A stretch of DNA of 59,994 nucleotides from Microseira wollei NIES-4236 (GCF_020521235.1 NZ_BLAY01000044.1:1-59994), one strand, 5' to 3'. Counted from the first letter of the stretch, positions 45,767-56,702 are shown. The notes: a model not told the origin generated them from the sequence alone. A program made the numbers and translations.

Positions 45767-47555
45767 GTAACTGCTCACCGCAACTGCGTTGCGGTATCGC
45801 CAATGGAGGCTCATATCTGACCAGGGAGGAAGCTTGGTAAGGGTTTGAGCCAAATAGGCAAAAATAGAGTATAGTAGCTTCCATGCTCAAGAAAGCTACA
45901 CTGACCAGCGAACCGATAGAGATAGCCATTGCCGTAGAGAAGATGGCGCAGGCAATGCTGTCGTTAGCAGAATGGCTACTCAAGCAACAGCAGCAGCTAC
46001 AACAGCAACAAAGAAAACTCCAAGAAAAACAGCAGTTAATAGAACAGCAGCAACAGGAGATTGAACAGTTAAAAGAAGTACTCGACAAGCTAAAAAACCG
46101 CAACTCATCAAACAGTTCGACTCCCCCATCAGCAGACCTGCTCAAAAAGCCCAGCGACAAAAGTAAGCGAAAAAAAGGGAAAAAACGCGGCCCCAAATAT
46201 GACCATCCAGGCAAGACACGCAATGGATTTGGAGATCCGGACAAAATCATTGAGCTAGAACTGGAAACATGTCCGATATGTCAGGCAGCAGTAGATCCAG
46301 TGACAGCAGCAAAGAAGAAAGTACAACAAGTAGCCGAACTAATAGAGCAACCCGTAGAAATTAGAGAATATCGTCGTCGCTTATGCCAGTGTAACGATTG
46401 TGGCTGGTCGGGATACTCTCAATTACCACCGGTAGTAAGGGAAGGATTCAGCTATGGTGGCAGATTATGTAGTGTGGTTGGTTGGCTAGGATATGGGGGT
46501 AACTTGCCTTGGCGAAAACAAGAATATTTCGTGGAACATGTCTTGGGAGTTCCTATCTCTCAAGGGAGTTTAGCCAAGATGCAGCGTTACTTCCAAGAAA
46601 GCTGGCAGCCAATCTATCAGCAATGGTTGAGCTACGTGCAACAACCAGGTGTGCGCTGCGTTGATGAAACCACTTACTGTATTGATGGCATTAAGTATTG
46701 GTTGTGGGTGGCAACCAGTGACCAAGTTTGTGTACTTTTGTTAGCTCCCACCCGTAGTAGTGCTGAACTAAAACAGCTATTGGGAGAAGATTTTTCTGGC
46801 ATTCTTAGCAGTGATTGTTTTAGTGCTTACAATCCCCAATCGGCGGCGGCTTGCACAGAAGTGTTTAACCCATCTCGAACGTGACTTGGAAGCGCTCAAT
46901 ACCAGTCGTTTTGAGGAGAATCGTCTCTTCGCTCAAGCTGTGGGTGAGATTTTAGCCACCGCCAGAAGTTGGTATCGCGACTACCATGCTGGTCAATTGA
47001 GCCGCTTTCAAATCGCTGGTCAGCGTCCGGTAATTGAGGCTCAATTGCTTGCAGTTTTAAACAATCCACCTGAAAAGGGATGGCCTGCCGATGCCCAAAG
47101 ATTAGCCAACCGAATTCAACGTTATTGGATAGAATGGTTCACTTTTTTAGACTATCCAGAAGTTAAACCTGACAACAATGATGCTGAACGAGCAATAGTC
47201 CGGTGGTCGTGCATCGGAAAGTAACTGGAGGAGCGCGAAGCGATTGGGGCGCGAGGGTTTGTAGCCCAAATGTTTAGCTTTTTAGAAACAGTTCGGTTGC
47301 CTGGTGGGGAAGCGATATGCCTCCCTTCCGCTTCGCGATCGCACAATTATATGAGTTACTGTCTTTAGCTGGTCGTAGCCCTCCAGGCTTACAATTCAAC
47401 TGATCTTTTCATTGAAAGAAATTGAATCAACCAGTTTTCCAAAAACTTCCGTCTTGCTTGTGGCAACTTTTTCTGGAATACCACCTATAACTCTAGTGCG
47501 TAGCGAAGTCTGACATCATTGGCAATACCGCAACGCAGTTGCGGTGAGCAGTTAC
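45767..47555. mobile_element. IS66-type element 1 with 38-bp terminal inverted repeats
   Basis: The left end 45767-45804 and right end 47518-47555 are inverted repeats differing at one base, beginning GTAACTGCTCACCGCAACTG. GTAA termini are characteristic of IS66. No matching 8-bp target duplication was found, so the flanks may have rearranged. It contains one transposase gene, now broken. Confidence 0.88.
45883..47400 (+). pseudogene. IS66-family transposase (element 1), multiple frameshifts
   Basis: The first 330 codons (to 46884) have a Gln-rich coiled coil, NSSNSSTPPSADLLKKPSDK and a zinc-binding CPICQ/CQCNDCG region. They also hold the first DDE Asp in CVDETTYCIDG and the second in GILSSDCFSAY. 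A frameshift near 46850 moves to KCLTHLERDLEAL.. NNDAERAI, then another near 47200 (VVVHRKVTGGARSDWG) and at least one more before 47400. It cannot encode a functional enzyme. Confidence 0.9.
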
Positions 47556-47613
47556 GAAAAAAAGCCACAAAAATCAGCGGTTATGGAAAATATTGAGAAA
47601 TTGGTTGAAGAAC

Positions 47614-47974
47614 ATGACAAACAAAACGGAAGAACTGTTACAAGAATTTCACCCATTGCCGGTGAGCCGAATTTTAGTGATGTCAGAGGTAATCGGCATA
47701 CTAACGTCAGTGCTAGCAAAACAAGTTAATGAACTCCTCAAGATTGACAGGGAAACCTCAGAAAAAGAAATGGAATTTATTATGAGTTCTGCTGCCCAAA
47801 AAGCCGATTCAGCCGTGATGAAATACTCAGTTGAACAAATCATTGAGGAGTTAGAACGTTGGCCTAAAGCAAAAGAAATAGCAAAGGACATGAAAGGCCA
47901 AACAAAGGAAGAACTGTTAGAACAATCTTACCCAACGACGGTGACCGAAATTTTAGTGATGTTAAATGTAATAA
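47614..47974 (+). pseudogene. Truncated unknown gene cut by IS66 element 2
   Basis: ATG 47614 opens MTNKTEELLQEFHPLPVSRI and runs helically into the left end of the second IS66, where the native sequence stops. It has an internal similarity: TEELLQEF..VSRILVMSEVI near the start recurs as KEELLEQS..VTEILVMLNVI about 92 residues later. The rest of the gene is not found beyond the IS. Function unknown. Confidence 0.55.
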
Positions 47975-49793
47975 GTAACCGTTCAGGGGGTGCGCCTGCG
48001 GCGCACCACCCCAAGAGGAGTTGTCAGCTAAATATTTTTCAGAGTGTGGCGTCAGCCAATAAGAACTTCATCACAAACAAATTGGCTCAATAGCCAATTT
48101 AAGAGCATCAGTTATTCTGAGCAAGGAACTAACTATATTAAGCTAGGTTAAAAATTCAAGCGTCATTTCACGATCATTCGAATTTTGGCAGCTTTGAAGG
48201 AGCAGATTTACCTTCACGGGCATTTACAACAGCAGTTGTGATAAACTCCAAGATATTGCGTTGTTGCGATTTAAGTGTAGTAACTACAGTTAGCATTCGT
48301 GCCACAAAAGTACTCCCTGCTTTAGTTTGGGAACCAAAACTGGTACGCCGCCATATTACAGCCGGACGAATAGCTCAAAGGGCAGCATTGTTGGTTGGCT
48401 CAACACCTGGAGTTGTCACAAATAACCACATCGCACCCTCAACCTTAAGTAGTTGACGACAAGTGCGAACCGTTTTCGCCAAAGGGGTTTTTTCTTTGGA
48501 TGTAATCTCGTAATCGGCGCCTTGTTGTAACAGTGATACGATCTGGCGACGAATATCTGTGACTAATTCCACAAAATCACCACGAGCAAGAGTTCCATCC
48601 CTTACCCTCTGCCATAACTCAAATAACTTTTCTTGTTGTTGGACTAATCTAGTTCCTAATTCTTTTGATACCCCAGGACGTTCCGAGATTTTAATAAATT
48701 CTCGTTTCAGATGCCCCCAACACAATTGCCGACGCTCGATGTCTACCCAGTTGTATGCACCATGTCTATCCGAGGTTAAAATTCCGCCAAAATTTTCACC
48801 CAAAAGGTTTTGAGCAGCAGTAGTGCAACGAGTCAGTGCCACCTCAAAAAATGTCACGCTTCGGTGTGACCGCTACCCACAACCAAGCTTGTCTGTGTTG
48901 AGGATTGCCACCGTCGATATTGGCTTGATTGAAACCTGTTTCATCCGCGGCGACAATTTCTTGCTGCTGGATGTAAACTTTTGCTTCATTCACACAATCG
49001 GCAACTGCATTACTCGCTTCCAGCCTTAGTTTGTTTACTGTTCCCAAAGAAATTGAGATGCCAAACAAGTCCGCCAGGGCGCTTTGTACCATGGGGTGGC
49101 TGTTACGGTATAATCCACTTAATAATGCTACCGTTGCCACAGTTCTTACACCGTATCGACTTGGGCTGACGTTGTCGGGCAATGTTGCACGAGTCGCAGT
49201 TCCACATCGCTCACAAGTCAATTGATGCAGACGATGTTCTATGACTATTGGTTCAATGGGTGGAATCTCAACTATTTGGTGGCGATAGGGGAAAGTATCC
49301 TCTCGCTTAAGGCTTTCTCCACAACATCGGCATGTTACTGGATGATGGTCGATCACCGAGCTACATTTTTCTACTGGATATAAGTTGCGGCTTTTCCCCT
49401 CATGACCAGGCTGACCACCCCGTTTCTTAGTACTTTTTTTGCGGGATTTCTGGCCTTTTCCTGGTGGGTCACTTGAGGGTGGTGATGATGAGTTTTTTGA
49501 TGTTTTATTAACTTTTTCTAATAGTTGCTGCTGGAGTGAGAGTAATTCAAGAGCCTGTTGTTCTAATGAGTCAATCCGCTGCGCCATTAACTCCACCATT
49601 TTTTTGACGCTGGCTGGAGTTTTCTCCCAATCATCCGGGGGGATTTGCTCTATGATGCTCTTGCGCGGATCTTCCATGAGTCTCAAATTAGCAGAATTGA
49701 GCGCTGGTTTTTGAAGCCCACGCAAATACTCTCAAATCTTTACAACCTTGCTTGCCGGGTGGTGCGCCAAAGGCGCACCCCCTGAACGGTTAC
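47975..49793. mobile_element. IS66-type element 2
   Basis: The terminal repeats start GTAACCGTTCAGGGGGTG and are mirrored at 49772-49793. Just inside, GGTGCGCC..GGCGCACC forms a second fold-back. The flanks TGTAATAA and GTTTCACG do not match, so there is no target duplication. The left side is an unknown gene and the right side is the middle of a tnpB gene. Confidence 0.92.
48174..49677 (-). pseudogene. IS66-family transposase (element 2), two frameshifts
   Basis: It begins MEDPRKSIIEQIPPDDWEKT (49677) and has the coiled coil, NKTSKNSSSPPSSDPPGKGQ, the zinc finger CRCCG/CERCG, and DDE Asp in VAADETGFNQANIDGG. The frame breaks near 48850 and resumes with GGILTSDRHGAYNWVD. It breaks again at NNAA-L-stop (about 48378), one base short of AERAIRP, and continues to 48174. 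It is closely similar to the copy in element 3. Confidence 0.92.
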
Positions 49794-49795
49794 GT

Positions 49796-50265
49796 TTCAC
49801 GAGGATCTAGACCTCAAGAATTTGACCAAACGGAACAAAGCTCATCTGGATGAAACCGGAAAGTTTCTTCCCTATGGTCAGTCTGCCAAGTCTGGACTGA
49901 ACAAATCCTGGAATGATGCCGCAATAGGAACCTTTTTCAAAACCTTGGAATACATAGCCGAAAAAGCACTGGCTCAGGTGGTGGCAGTCAAACCAAACTA
50001 CACTTCTCAATTTCTCTCGTATCGAGACGAAAAAGTATTCACGGACTGCGAAATCCGCGAATATTGGCATGAAATTGCACAATTGCTAGTAGATCGCGAC
50101 ATTAAAGCCGCGATTAATATCAAGCGCGTCGGCCTGGGACTGTTCCTGACGATAAACAGCCGTAGCGGGAAGATCAAAGTGTCCCACACTCAGAGTACCG
50201 CGATGGAAGTTCTCGTGGGATTCGTTTCGGCGAAACTCGAAAGAGGAGATGCCGAGCTTTGTTAG
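49796..50265 (+). pseudogene. tnpB 3' fragment adjoining IS66 element 2
   Basis: It starts in mid-gene at FHEDLDLKNLTKRNKAHLDE, carrying the RuvC-II Glu, and continues through GLNKSWNDAAIGTFFKTLEY to LLVDRDIKAAINIKRVG with the RuvC-III Asp. It is over 80 percent like the copy at 59060-59870 by eye. The 5' half is missing. In place of the usual zinc ribbon it has NYTSQFLSYRDEKVFTDCEI. Confidence 0.85.
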
Positions 50266-50468
50266 GGTAATCTTCGGATTGAGTTCGCACTTATATCCCC
50301 TAACAATGACAACTCAATATCCATACAGGTGAGGAAATCTAGTCAAGCCAAAAGCGCCACCGCCAAAAGCAAAGATAACTACTAGAGTCGAAAGACAAAA
50401 GGGAAAACAGCACGTTGGTAAAGCAGGGGATGGAGAGAAGACGTTTAAACCATTGCCTTGCAAGGCTT
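50266..50468. other. Short exon-like stretch before a group II intron
   Basis: One frame reads VKPKAPPPKAKITTRVERQK and on to KTFKPLPCKA, up to the GTGTG of the intron. It may be the 5' part of a tnpB-like gene interrupted by the intron, but I cannot identify it. Confidence 0.35.
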
Positions 50469-52300
50469 GTGTGACAAGGTGAAAGTTAGACTACTTGAAG
50501 CCCAATTCTGACGGCATAGGCGATTGCCTATTCCTACAACGTCTAACAGGAATAATCTTTTGTGTGTAGTTTTAAACATTTGAGCAACACAACTTCTTCA
50601 AACGATGTCGGCCATCAATGAGACGGCTCAAAGAATGAGTGGGACACCTAAATCACACTATTACGTACCGAGTTGATGAAGCACGGGATGGCCATAGGAC
50701 GCGAGTCCTATGGCTACAGAGTTCTCATAGTAGTCTGAGGACCCGAAAGCCGTCCACTCAGGCATTGGAGAACAGGTATTCCTCACACTAAAACCAAGAG
50801 GTACGCGAGATGCGGGATGCCGAAACGGTTCTTAATGTAATCCTCGACAGAGGCCAACGAGGGTTGCCTCTGGGAAAAGATGTCAAAAGACAACTATTCA
50901 ACCCGAATTTGTAACTCCGAGCGTACAGTCGCATCTACAAAAATGATGGGGCAATGACGCGAGGAATTACTGAGGAAACTGCTGATGGAATGTCTGTCAA
51001 AAAGATTGAGATCCTCATAGAAGATATTCGCTATCAACGCTTTCGATGGACACCAGTACGACGAGTTAACATTCCCAAAAAGAATGGAAAAACTCGACGG
51101 CTTGGTGTCCCTACTTGGATAGACAAACTGGTTCAAGAAGTGGTACGCTCGATGCTTGAGGCATACTACGAACCTCAGTTTTCTGACAGCAGTCACGGTT
51201 TGGAGCCAGAGCGCGGATGCCACACGGCTTTAACTACTATAGACCGTACCTGGCAAGGAACCAAGTGGTTCATCGAAGGAGACATTCGCGGTTGTTTTGA
51301 CAACATAGACCATAAAATCTTGATGTCAATACTGCGTGAGAAAATTAAAGATAACCGCTTTCTCAGGCTGATGGAAAATCTGCTCAAAGCAGGTTATTGC
51401 GAGCAATGGAAGTATCATTATACTCTCAGTGGTACGCCTCAAGGCGCAATCGTTTCACCCATTCTCGCCAATATTTATCTCGACAAGTTGGATAAGTTTG
51501 TCTGGGAGAGTCTAATTCCAGAATATACGCGCGGTCAAAGAAGAGCCGAAAATAAGGAGTATGCCAAACTCCAGAAACTCGCTTGGTACTACAGGAAAAC
51601 CGGACAAACTTTAAAAGCGCGTGAACTGGAAATAAAATACCAGAAAATGCCTGACAAAGATGTTCGTGACCCTGAGTACAGAAGGCTGTCTTATGTACGC
51701 TATGCCGATGACTTTTTACTTGGCTTTATAGGGTCAGTTGCAGAGGCAAAGGAAATCAAGGAAAAACTGAGAACATTCTTAGCTGATAACTTGAAGCTCG
51801 ATATGTCCTCTGAAAAGACCTTGATTACAAATGCTCAGAAAGGAGCGGCAAAGTTCTTGGGGTACTCGGTCGTTGTTCAACAGTCGGACTTTTGCACACT
51901 CAAGGTAGGCGTTCGCTGAACGGCATTATTGGACTGGGAATTCCTACTCGTTTTGTGCAAGAAAAGTGCGCCCAATACAAGAGGAATGGCAAACCCATTC
52001 ATCGCCCGGAACTGATTAATGATGAGGACTTCACAATCGTCAGCATCTATCAGTCAGAATACAGAGGGTACGTGCAATTCTACAGTCTGGCCCAGAACAT
52101 CCCATGGCTTTCAAAACTTCAATGGGTCATGTGGCGTTCCCTGATGAAAACACTCGCCTGTAAACACAAAACTAGCGTGGCGAAAATCTGCTCCAAGTAC
52201 CATAAGACGGTCAAGCTCCCACAAGGTCGGCGCAAATGGGTGGAAATTACCGTCAATAGGGAAGTTGACTTCTCCCCCGCATAAATGACGGGGGATTCTA
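50469..52300 (+). mobile_element. Group II intron A, 3' end missing
   Basis: The 5' end GTGTGAC at 50469 matches the group II GUGYG consensus. It is followed by structured non-coding sequence and a maturase frame. No domain V hairpin was found after the maturase; a hairpin with T-run follows at 52308, so the 3' end appears truncated. Confidence 0.7.
50810..52284 (+). pseudogene. Group II intron A reverse transcriptase/maturase, nonsense and frameshift
   Basis: ATG 50810 gives MRDAETVLNVILDRGQRGLP and reaches NPNL followed by TAA at 50912, then continues in frame as LRAYSRIYKNDGAMTRGITE. RT motifs are complete: WTPVRRVNIPKKNGKTRRLG, LEPERGCHTAL, EGDIRGCFDNIDH, SGTPQGAIVSPILANIYLD, and the active-site VRYADDFLLGF. 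A frameshift near 51893 moves the X/thumb region (NGKPIHRPELINDED.. QFYSLAQNIPWLSKLQW) to another frame. No HNH domain is seen. Confidence 0.9.
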
Positions 52301-52307
52301 AGGGTCG

Positions 52308-52350
52308 GCTCAGCAATGGTCTCTTGACACATTGCTGAGCTTTTCCTTTT
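52308..52350 (+). terminator. Hairpin with T-run
   Basis: GCTCAGCAATG and CATTGCTGAGC form a perfect 11-bp stem with an 11-base loop followed by TTTTCCTTTT. It may be a terminator or the subterminal hairpin of a lost element. Confidence 0.6.
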
Positions 52351-52479
52351 TAGAGTTCCAGAGAAAAACCAAAGATGGCGCAGTCAAAAACGCCCTACAG
52401 ATCTTGGCTAGATCTAAACCTAGCTGTATCTCTACTTTGGTAAACTAAGCGACTCCCTCACGAGAGCCGCTCGTCTTCA

Positions 52480-52513
52480 AAACCGTGCTTGAGACTTTCG
52501 TCTCACACGGCTC
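52480..52513 (-). ncRNA. Group II intron B domain V
   Basis: The 34-nt minus-strand hairpin has GAGCCGTG paired to CACGGTTT, an AG bulge, stem TGAGAC/GTCTCA and a GAAA tetraloop. This is the catalytic domain V layout with the AGC triad. Confidence 0.9.
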
Positions 52514-54060
52514 CTCAATTGCTTGGGACTTGTCCTTGTGTCTACCTCCTTGGCTCCCATCTTGCCTTGTTTTTTCATCGTGGCAGTGTCTGTGAAGTAG
52601 CTCTAGATTTTCCATCGAATGCTTCCCACCTTTCGATTTAGGCACTTTATGGTCTTTTTCCCAGATATCTCCTTCTTTGAAAGCTAGTCCGCAGTGGGCG
52701 CATTTCCCTTTTTGCCTTTTAAGTAGTTTGGCTACTGTGGGGTCAATTTCTGGGTACTTGCCCATTCTTGTACTCCAGTATGCTGTGTTTCCGTCGTAGG
52801 GATAATTTTCACCTTTAACCTTGATGTGTTTCTTTATCTTGGTTTCGCTGTGTTGCCACAGCTTTAAAGGGTTATTATTTTCCCTAGTTGAGAAGACCCA
52901 GTTATCTCCGCCGATGGTATGCCAATACTTCTTGACTATCCATCCTCTATTTTTATGGGGATGGCGACGATATGCCCAAGTTCTGAGTTTCAGGTAAAGT
53001 TTGTGGTCTAATTCGGAAAAGATTTCCGAGCTTGTGACAGTTGCGTAGTAATTAGTCCACCCTTTTATCACCGGATTGAGTCGGCTGATGAGCGCCGTCT
53101 GAGATGATGTTTTGTGGGATTCAATAAGATCTGCCAACTGTTTGTAGTGTTCCCTTACTTTCTCGCTACTTGGTTTGATGAGGGTTTTGTAGCCTAGCTT
53201 TTTGCCAAATGCATTTGTCCCCGATTGGTTTTTTCCAACGTATTGTCCGACATAAAACCCCAAGAAGTTAAATCCGGGTTTTTCCCTTTCGTATTCTTGG
53301 AGGGTGTGAGCAATTCTGGTTTTACTAGGTTTTAATTCCAGTCCAATGTCTTTTAACCACTCAGCAATGATTTGCTGGCATCTTTGGACTACGGTTATGT
53401 CAACGCGCGAGAATCACGAAGTCATCGGCATAACGTATTAGGTTTAGCGCCTTGCGGTTATCCCGCTGGCAACCCTTGAAGGTTTCGGCGTATTGTTTTA
53501 TCCGTTCTGCCATCCCGTGCAGGGCAATGTTTGCCAATAACGGCGAAATAACTCCGCCCTGTGGCGTACCCTGAGATGTCTCTTGAAACTCCCCAAGGTC
53601 TAGTACTCCACTTTTTAACCATGCCTGAATTTGTCGGTTGATGGTGGGAGATTTATTTAGTTTTTTGAGCAGTTTCTTGTGGTCGATTTGGTCGAAGCAT
53701 TTTGATATATCAGCATCCAACACATACTTTGGTTTCTGATTGATTGCTATAAATATTGCTGCAATCGCATCTTGACATGAACGTCCTGGTCCCAATCCAT
53801 AGCTGTTGGGTTCAAATCGCGCTTCCCATTCTGGTTCTAGTGCCAGTTTGACTAGCGCTGGCAAGGCGCGGTCGTTCATTGTGGGTATCCCCAAAGGTCG
53901 TTTCTCATCCGTTCCTGGCTTGGGTATCCAAACCCGTCGTGTCGGCTTTGCTTTGGAGCTTAATTTCATATTGGCAACCAAGGTGAGACGTTGCTTTGGG
54001 GTTAGCTTTTTGATGCCATCCACACCAGCCTTCTTGCGGCCAGTATTGTCTTGTGTCACC

Positions 54061-54431
54061 GCTTCTAACAACCTACCTAAATCTACTCATGCCGAACAGA
54101 ATTAGTGCAAGTCCAAGTCAAAGGTGTAACTTCCTCAAGGTAAAAAGAAGCGCGTAATGGCGGATTGCTGATGGCTCGGCTTGCGCTCAACCATAAGCCC
54201 TGACCACTTTTCCCCAGTTAGAGTTTGCGACCTTGAGGTATGAGCTATTGGGTTGTAGTATACGATTAATTTGTGTTAGGTGTTTTATGGTTTTCACGCC
54301 ATCTAAGCCTTAACAACCCGCATTAATCAAGCGTAATTACATTCTACTACCACTGTCAATACAACTCAATCTCATCTGAAGTGAGTAGGTTTAAGGAGAA
54401 ATAGGTAGGTTTTTTGAAACTGTTTTTACCC
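54061..54431. mobile_element. 371-bp non-coding insertion in the intron B maturase gene
   Basis: Removing 54061-54431 joins AGAAG to GGTGACACAAG and restores AVRRVTQDN in frame, so the junctions are precise. Both ends carry AACCTACCTA in inverted orientation (about 54071-54080 and 54401-54410), with further similarity CTACTCA inside. No open frame of note, and no clear target duplication beyond possibly two C. Identity unknown; a MITE-like element is the simplest view. Confidence 0.7.
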
Positions 54432-55240
54432 CTTCTGACCGCGAGACACTTGGCTGACCAAGACCTGATCAGAGTTTTCTGGAGTCTGCGAACTGCCTTA
54501 ATGTCACCACGTTGACAGGCTTGATAGATGCGTTTTTGCAACTTGTGGACTCGTCGTTCCAGTTTCTTCCAGGGAATATCCCGCCATTCTGTAGAATATT
54601 GGTATTCGAACCCTGTACAGATTGGTATGTCCTTGTCCCATCTCATCCTGTACTTTTGTACGGCTTTAAGCTTATTCATTGCTTGACTCCACCTCTATCT
54701 TCCAAACAATCGTGAGTCTGTCAGCATATCCTTGGCATTACCCAAGGCTTTCGCTTTTGACTCAATCCTGCCCCAAGGTTTCCTGGTTTCCCAGATGTTG
54801 CGTCAAGGTTGACTACTACCTGAATCGACCTTCAGGAGAGATACCTTGGGGTTACCTCGTTCCGAATGCTCATTGTTTGAGTCTTTAGAGTGGTACTATC
54901 CATCGGGTTTATTGGTAGCGCTTGATGGTCAACTGACATTTTGCCATCACCATTACCTTTGCCTTTTGGCTCCAGCCTGTCAGCCTTATTTGGCTGGTCC
55001 AACATCACGATGGTTCAGACGTACCTTCACGCTTTCGCATTACTCATGGACTCTTGCTTGATGTGTACCGGATTGGGCTTCCAGTAGGGACACCTTTTCA
55101 CCCTGCTTTGAGGATTGAAGACCATTCGCTACCCCAAGGGTGATGCTTTCAACGCTGCGCCTGCGCGGTAGGACTTACACCTACATGAGCATTCAGTTGT
55201 CAAGGTTCTGTTGGGTTTTATCCCTTCTTTTCCTTGCCCG

Positions 55241-56443
55241 TCATCCCTGAACTGTTCTAGGGTACTTAGTCCATTTCGACGGAACGAGTCGCACTCGCAA
55301 GATGTTTACAGCACCATTGGCATCCGCATTAACAAATTGCCCGTTTTTAGTCTGGTACATACCACGTTTTAACCGCTTCCCGCTCGGCTTCCACCCTTCC
55401 GGCTTAGAGCCGAATACAGGCAAGAAGTCGCGCTCCAGAAAACTAGCTTTGCTTGTATAGCTTTCTTCTGTTTCTACGAATCGGATTCCATATTGTTCGC
55501 ATAATTGCTTGATTCTTTCCTTGAGTCGCGCGGTAGGGATTTGGACAAATTCTTGATTGTTTTTCTTCCCCAGTTCAATGCCGTTTTTATTGCCCTGGTT
55601 CCAACCAAACACAACAGTGCCAATACGATGAGTTAAACAACGATTGACAACCAATCTAGCAGCTTTGTTGACAGCATCCCTTATTTGCCGATTTCGCTTT
55701 TCAGCAATACGTGCCAACTCATCATTCCAAAATCCTTGTGACTTACCTGACTTCAGAATTGCCACCCGCTTGTTGTAAAACTGATTTAAACTTTTCAGCT
55801 TGCGTCCGTCAACAATAAAGCTGATGCCAACATTGCAAACCCTGGTCAGCCAATTGTCTAATCCAGGATCTATTCCTAACGCCCGATCGAGAGCCACATC
55901 AGCTTTTATTGATGGCAGCAAGTAGACAAACTCAGCATAAAAGCAGCCATTTCTGGGCAATATCTGTAACTCCTTTATTTCATTTAACTTTAAGTTATAC
56001 GGCATGGTAACAAAAAAATCCGCTACTTGAAACCAGGTTTTTATCAAGGTTCCGAGCGGTACTCGGATCTATCCATCCTTAAGCTTCAAAGCCTGCTTGG
56101 GATAGCTAACTACAGAATAGCCACCTTTCTTTTTGTACTTTGGTGGTTTTGGCTTATCTGCTACATTTCCCGCGATGAAAGCGTTTAGTTCACTAAACGA
56201 TTTAAACGCTTCAGCTACCGACCTAAGTACCTGCTGTGCAGCTTGAGAATATAAAGCCTGAAAGTGCTTTTTCTACTTTTTTTCTAAGTCATACTTGCCA
56301 ATTATGCGGCGGCACTTGAACCAAACTTGTCTGGCATGGTAGATGCCACAGTTGGTTAATTTGTTGGCCTCTGAACAAACGAATTCTAATATCGCCGCTA
56401 GCTCTTGGTTGGGGTTTAACAGAACTTGCTGGCATCCATACAT
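55241..56443 (-). pseudogene. tnpB: tnpB, variant with rearranged active site, decayed
   Basis: Read from ATG 56443, the protein would be about 400 residues. It starts MYGCQQVLLNPNQELAAILE, shifts frame at an A-run near 56278-56283, and has TAG at 56071-56069 (LKDG-stop-IRVPLG), after which 268 codons stay open. RuvC-I Asp is in ALGIDPGLDNWLT. The usual RuvC-II Glu position reads VVFGWNQGNKNG, and a Glu is instead available in VETEESYTSKASFLERD. RuvC-III Asp is in VNADANGAVNILR. It lacks the CxxC zinc ribbon, as in the known GNNKGWKQ-type TnpB subfamily. Confidence 0.88.
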
Positions 56444-56480
56444 TTGGTGTCACCCCCTTGCTAGTATCATATCAGATGTC

Positions 56481-56630
56481 ATGCGCCAAATCATGATGAA
56501 AACCAAAAAAGTAGAAGTACGGATGAGAGAATACGAGTATAATCAGTTGAGACAAGAAGCCATTCGTAGAGGGATGACTAATTGCGAACTCGTTAGGTCA
56601 ATCATTGCTAAACTCCCTGAACCTAAGTGA
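56481..56630 (+). CDS. Small ribbon-helix-helix-like protein next to tnpB
   Basis: The 49-residue product starts MRQIMMKTKKVEVRMREYEY and ends SIIAKLPEPK. One predicted beta strand (KKVEVRM) is followed by two helices (EYNQLRQEAIRRG and NCELVRSIIAKL), the CopG/Arc fold pattern. It is divergent from tnpB with a 37-bp shared upstream region, where a dimer could repress both. ATG 56481 is chosen; ATGs at 56493 and 56496 are alternatives. Frame intact while tnpB is decayed. Confidence 0.75.
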   Translation: MRQIMMKTKKVEVRMREYEYNQLRQEAIRRGMTNCELVRSIIAKLPEPK

Positions 56631-56702
56631 GGGGACAGGCGGGTTAAAACCCGCCACCGGTTTTCATCCCCCCTCTTAGAGGGGGCTTTCAACCTTTGTC
56701 TT

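Larger units (their letters stand above)
52445..54679 (-). pseudogene. Group II intron B reverse transcriptase/maturase with HNH domain, interrupted
   Basis: The N-terminal RT domain (WRDIPWKKLERRVHKLQKRI.. SAKCLAVRR) ends at 54432 and is separated from VTQDNTGRKKAGVDG by an insertion. RT motifs follow: RRVWIPKPGTDEKRPLGIP, YVLDADISKCFDQIDH, QGTPQGGVISPLLANIALH, IRYADDFVILAR. A one-base frameshift near 53398 precedes VDITVVQRCQQIIAEWLKD. The X domain and a C-terminal HNH zinc motif (CAHCGLAFKEGDIWEKDHKV.. LLHRHCHDEK) complete it. Without the insertion and shift it would be about 620 residues, normal for the class. Confidence 0.92.
52440..55222 (-). mobile_element. Group II intron B, with a 371-bp insertion
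   Basis: Minus strand. The 3' end is well preserved: domain V at 52513-52480 and domain VI ending GTTTAC at about 52440. The maturase ORF spans 54679-52445. Upstream, 54680-55222 is non-coding sequence rich in fold-backs, consistent with domains I-III. No GTGYG 5' end was seen; sequence appears to stop where the tnpB element at 55222 begins. Confidence 0.75.
55222..56700. mobile_element. tnpB element with a divergent RHH-like gene
   Basis: It contains a tnpB on the minus strand and a 49-residue RHH-like gene on the plus strand, with 37 bp between starts. Right-end hairpins GGCGGGTTAAAACCCGCC and CCCCCTCTTAGAGGGGG (about 56638-56690) precede resumed intron coding sequence at 56703. The left limit near 55222 is where group II domain sequence begins. 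No TnpA is present, as in IS1341-like elements. Confidence 0.7.

Noticed and set aside
50469-52440. Complete group II intron A with its own domain V
   Set aside because: No 34-nt hairpin with an AGC triad and GAAA-type loop was found on the plus strand between the maturase and intron B.
55241-56443. TAG in tnpB as evidence of stop-codon recoding
   Set aside because: The same gene also has a frameshift at an A-run, and all other genes in the window use TAG as a normal stop (for example the haemagglutinin and M48 genes).
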